Positions 6,292-7,906 of a stretch of 7,906 nucleotides of DNA are shown here, one piece after another. Within the stretch, counting starts at the first letter, position 1; each line of letters opens with the position of its first letter. A model generated the notes under the pieces. The model was not told the origin of the DNA, did not search any database, and was given only the letters and a program-made list of their open reading frames with translations. Source of the DNA: Opitutaceae bacterium (GTDB lineage: Bacteria > Verrucomicrobiota > Verrucomicrobiia > Opitutales > Opitutaceae); assembly GCA_023269455.1 (NCBI GenBank), contig JAHFTG010000097.1, positions 1 to 7,906 of the forward strand, given 5' to 3'. The translations under genes were made by a program, and so were the position numbers.

Positions 6292-7308
6292 ATGCCCAAG
6301 GTCGCCGCTCCCGTCCCGCCTGCCAGTGGTTCCGCCCCGAAGATCCGGAGGATCGCCATCCTGTCGGTTCCCAGCGTGCAGATGATGAATGTGACGGGGC
6401 CGATGGATGTGTTTTTCGAGGCGAACAAGCAGAGCGGCGATGCGCCCAAATATGTCGTGGAGATCGTCGGGTTGAACGCCGATCCGATCACGGCTTTGAA
6501 CGGCACCCGGTTCATGCCCGATGCGACGATCCACACCGCGTTGGGCGAGTATGACACCGTGCTGGTGGCGGGCAGTCCGGGAATCCGTGACTACGAGGAG
6601 AACAAGGAGTTGATCGAGTGGCTGATGGATCGTTCCCGCCGGGCAAAGCGCGTGGGGGCGACCTGCACCGGGGCGTTTCTGCTCGCGCATGCGGGCTTGC
6701 TGGATGGGCGGCGGGCGACCACGCATTGTAACTCGACGGCCCGCATGGCGCGCACGTTTCCGGCGATCACGGTGGATCCGAGTCCTGTGTTCGTGAAGGA
6801 CGGAAGTGTTTACACGACGGCCGGAGTCACCGCCAGCATGGACCTCGCGCTGGCACTGGTGGAAGAAGATCACGGGCGCAAAGTCGCGCTGCGGATCGCC
6901 AAGGCGCTGATTTTATTTATCAAACGTCCGGGTGGGCAGGCCCAGTTCAGTATGCAACTGGCGGCGCAGATTTCGGACAACGGCCCCATCAGCGACTCGC
7001 AGGAATGGATACTGAACCACGTGGACGGGGATCTGTCGGCGCCGGCCTTGGCGAAGAGAGTGGGGATGAGTGTGCGGAACTTCGCCCGGTTGTTCAAACG
7101 AGAGACACAACTGACGCCGGGCGACTATGTGGAAGCCGCCCGCGTCGAGGCCGCCAGACGGATGATGGAGGAGGGGCACGCCTCGCTGAAAGAGGTTGCC
7201 CGCAAATGCGGGTTTTCCGATCAAGGCGGACTCAGGAGGGCCTTCGTGAGGCGTCTCGATGTGACGCCTGCGGAGTATCGGGAAACGTTCCGCCTTGCCG
7301 GGCGATGA
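6292..7308 (+). CDS. GlxA-family transcriptional regulator (DJ-1/PfpI + AraC HTH)
   Basis: The 338-aa product joins an N-terminal DJ-1/PfpI-like sensor domain (about 18-210) to a C-terminal AraC/XylS DNA-binding domain (about 235-335). In the first, RRIAILSVPSVQMMNVTGPM (19-38) is the opening strand and 'dv' loop. GATCTGAFLLAHAGLLDGRR (122-141) is the nucleophile elbow with Cys125, and TAGVTASMDLALALVEE (176-192) is also family-typical. The usual 'TTHW' after the elbow reads TTHCN, a Trp-to-Cys change at 146. The second domain has two helix-turn-helix units: LSAPALAKRVGMSVRNFARL (248-267) and LKEVARKCGFSDQGGLRRAF (299-318), then TPAEYR. Members normally act as one-component activators; enzymatic activity is usually not shown. 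The ATG at 6292 is preferred; a GTG at 6262 overlapping the channel gene would add ten residues. Its place behind the channel gene suggests it regulates that unit. Its TGA overlaps the ATG of the next, damaged gene. Confidence 0.92.
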   Translation: MPKVAAPVPPASGSAPKIRRIAILSVPSVQMMNVTGPMDVFFEANKQSGDAPKYVVEIVGLNADPITALNGTRFMPDATIHTALGEYDTVLVAGSPGIRDYEENKELIEWLMDRSRRAKRVGATCTGAFLLAHAGLLDGRRATTHCNSTARMARTFPAITVDPSPVFVKDGSVYTTAGVTASMDLALALVEEDHGRKVALRIAKALILFIKRPGGQAQFSMQLAAQISDNGPISDSQEWILNHVDGDLSAPALAKRVGMSVRNFARLFKRETQLTPGDYVEAARVEAARRMMEEGHASLKEVARKCGFSDQGGLRRAFVRRLDVTPAEYRETFRLAGR

Positions 7309-7354
7309 GCCTGAAAGAGAGGGCCGAGCTATTGCCGGGCGTCCTCGGCGATAT
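7305..7354 (+). pseudogene. Out-of-frame 5' segment of the damaged ATP-grasp gene
   Basis: An ATG overlapping the regulator's stop (ATGA, 7305-7308) opens MSLKERAELLPGVLGD, an amphipathic helix-like peptide. After the GAT codon (7350-7352) this frame turns into Arg/Trp-rich nonsense and stops at 7512-7514. The frame shifted by one base continues at once with YAALVPTLGPLEILGNK. Reading the two together needs one missing base near 7350-7354. The joined peptide looks like the end of an ATP-grasp N-terminal domain entering the ATP-binding domain. No slippery sequence is present, so a mutation or assembly error is likelier than programmed frameshifting. Confidence 0.45.
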
Positions 7355-7363
7355 GCGGCCTTG

Positions 7364-7906
7364 GTGCCGACCTTGGGGCCGTTGGAGATACTCGGCAACA
7401 AGAGGCGTTTTACGGAGTATGTGGAGGAGCACGCGCTCGGGCATTGGTGTCCCACGACCTATAAATCAATCGAGGACGCGTTGTTTCCCTGCGTCATCAA
7501 GCGCACCGATTTGAATGGGGGACATGGGGTGGAGGTGGCTGCATCGCGGGAGGAGGCCGGGCAACTTTTAGAGAGCGAGCCGTTTGCGGGGCACCCTTGC
7601 ATCCTTCAGAAGGAGGAGCCTTTCACGGTGGAATATGTGGTCCACTGCGTGTGTCGGCAGGGATGCCTCGTCTGGCATACGGTTTATGCCTTCGATTTTG
7701 AAAAACAGCATATCCGAAAGGCCGGCAGCCCTCAGTGCACGTTGCGCCGTGCAACGGCCCCAAGCTCTGTATTGAGGGATTTGGAGGCGCTTCTTTTGCC
7801 CTTGGCGTATTCGGGGCCGTGCAATGCCGATTGCACGTGGGATGCCGAGGGTCGCCTGGTGGTTTTTGAAATCAACCCGAGGATGGGGGGGCAGTTTAAT
7901 GAACCG
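7364..7906 (+). CDS. ATP-grasp carboxylate-amine ligase-like protein, partial and 5'-damaged
   Basis: This frame is open from 7265 to the window edge with no stop, so the 3' end is missing. From about 7352 it reads as a genuine ATP-grasp domain. LEILGNKRRFTEYVEEHALG opens it. FPCVIKRTDLNGGHGVEVA follows, with the ATP-binding lysine codon at 7499 and a glycine loop. PCILQKEEPFTVEYVV comes next, then CNADCTWDAEGRLVVFEINPRMGG, whose Glu (codon 7868), Asn (7874) and Arg (7880) match the Mg/ATP-binding end of the family. Such enzymes activate a carboxylate as acyl phosphate and join it to an amine; the substrate cannot be inferred. A normal N-terminal Rossmann-like domain of several dozen residues is absent, as the regulator gene ends only ~50 bp earlier. 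The GTG at 7364 is used only as a conservative in-frame start; the sense sequence starts slightly upstream and out of frame. Nine Cys in ~185 residues and more A/T-ending codons (TTG, TTT, GAT) set it apart from neighbours. Confidence 0.7.
   Translation, partial: MPTLGPLEILGNKRRFTEYVEEHALGHWCPTTYKSIEDALFPCVIKRTDLNGGHGVEVAASREEAGQLLESEPFAGHPCILQKEEPFTVEYVVHCVCRQGCLVWHTVYAFDFEKQHIRKAGSPQCTLRRATAPSSVLRDLEALLLPLAYSGPCNADCTWDAEGRLVVFEINPRMGGQFNEP

Noticed and set aside
7584..7775. 63-codon plus-strand frame near the right end
   Set aside because: It lies in the wrong frame inside the ATP-grasp coding sequence and has Arg/Ser-rich shadow composition.

Overview
The window is GC-rich bacterial DNA with one partial gene, five complete protein genes and one damaged gene that runs off the right edge. 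The MelB-like sugar symporter with its large extra loop, the SBP/chemoreceptor pair and the weak Shine-Dalgarno signals would fit a Gram-negative environmental bacterium, perhaps Verrucomicrobiota (Opitutaceae-like). That placement is a guess from protein style, not from a marker gene. No rRNA, tRNA, CRISPR array or replication origin is visible.

Left part (1-706): a small conserved hypothetical gene lies on the minus strand (24-341). The 365 bp between its start and the next gene holds a short minus-strand fragment resembling the C-terminal end of an IS110-family transposase, followed by a clean inverted repeat (659-674) just before the next gene.

Middle left (707-3104): a two-gene plus-strand unit. 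The first gene encodes an exported NitT/TauT (NMT1/THI5-like) solute-binding protein with no ABC permease or ATPase beside it. The second, 22 bp downstream, encodes a membrane chemoreceptor (MCP). The likeliest reading is a sensing pair: the binding protein captures a ligand in the periplasm and presents it to the receptor, which signals to CheA/CheW. The receptor has too little space between TM2 and its signalling domain for a full HAMP.

Middle (3105-5058): a 14-bp perfect palindrome ends the chemotaxis unit. A ~335-bp GC-rich stretch without a convincing gene follows, then a 534-aa GPH-type (MelB-like) sugar:cation symporter.

Right part (5268-7906): a SLAC1/TehA-family anion channel is followed 22 bp later by a GlxA-type regulator (DJ-1/PfpI domain plus AraC helix-turn-helix domain), suggesting a channel and regulator pair. 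Directly after it, sharing an ATGA overlap, is the C-terminal two thirds of an ATP-grasp ligase. Its first ~16 codons lie in a different frame from the rest and its N-terminal domain is missing, so it looks like a truncated and frameshifted gene with cysteine-rich, less GC-biased coding unlike its neighbours. This junction and the HAMP-poor SBP/MCP pair are the most interesting parts of the window.
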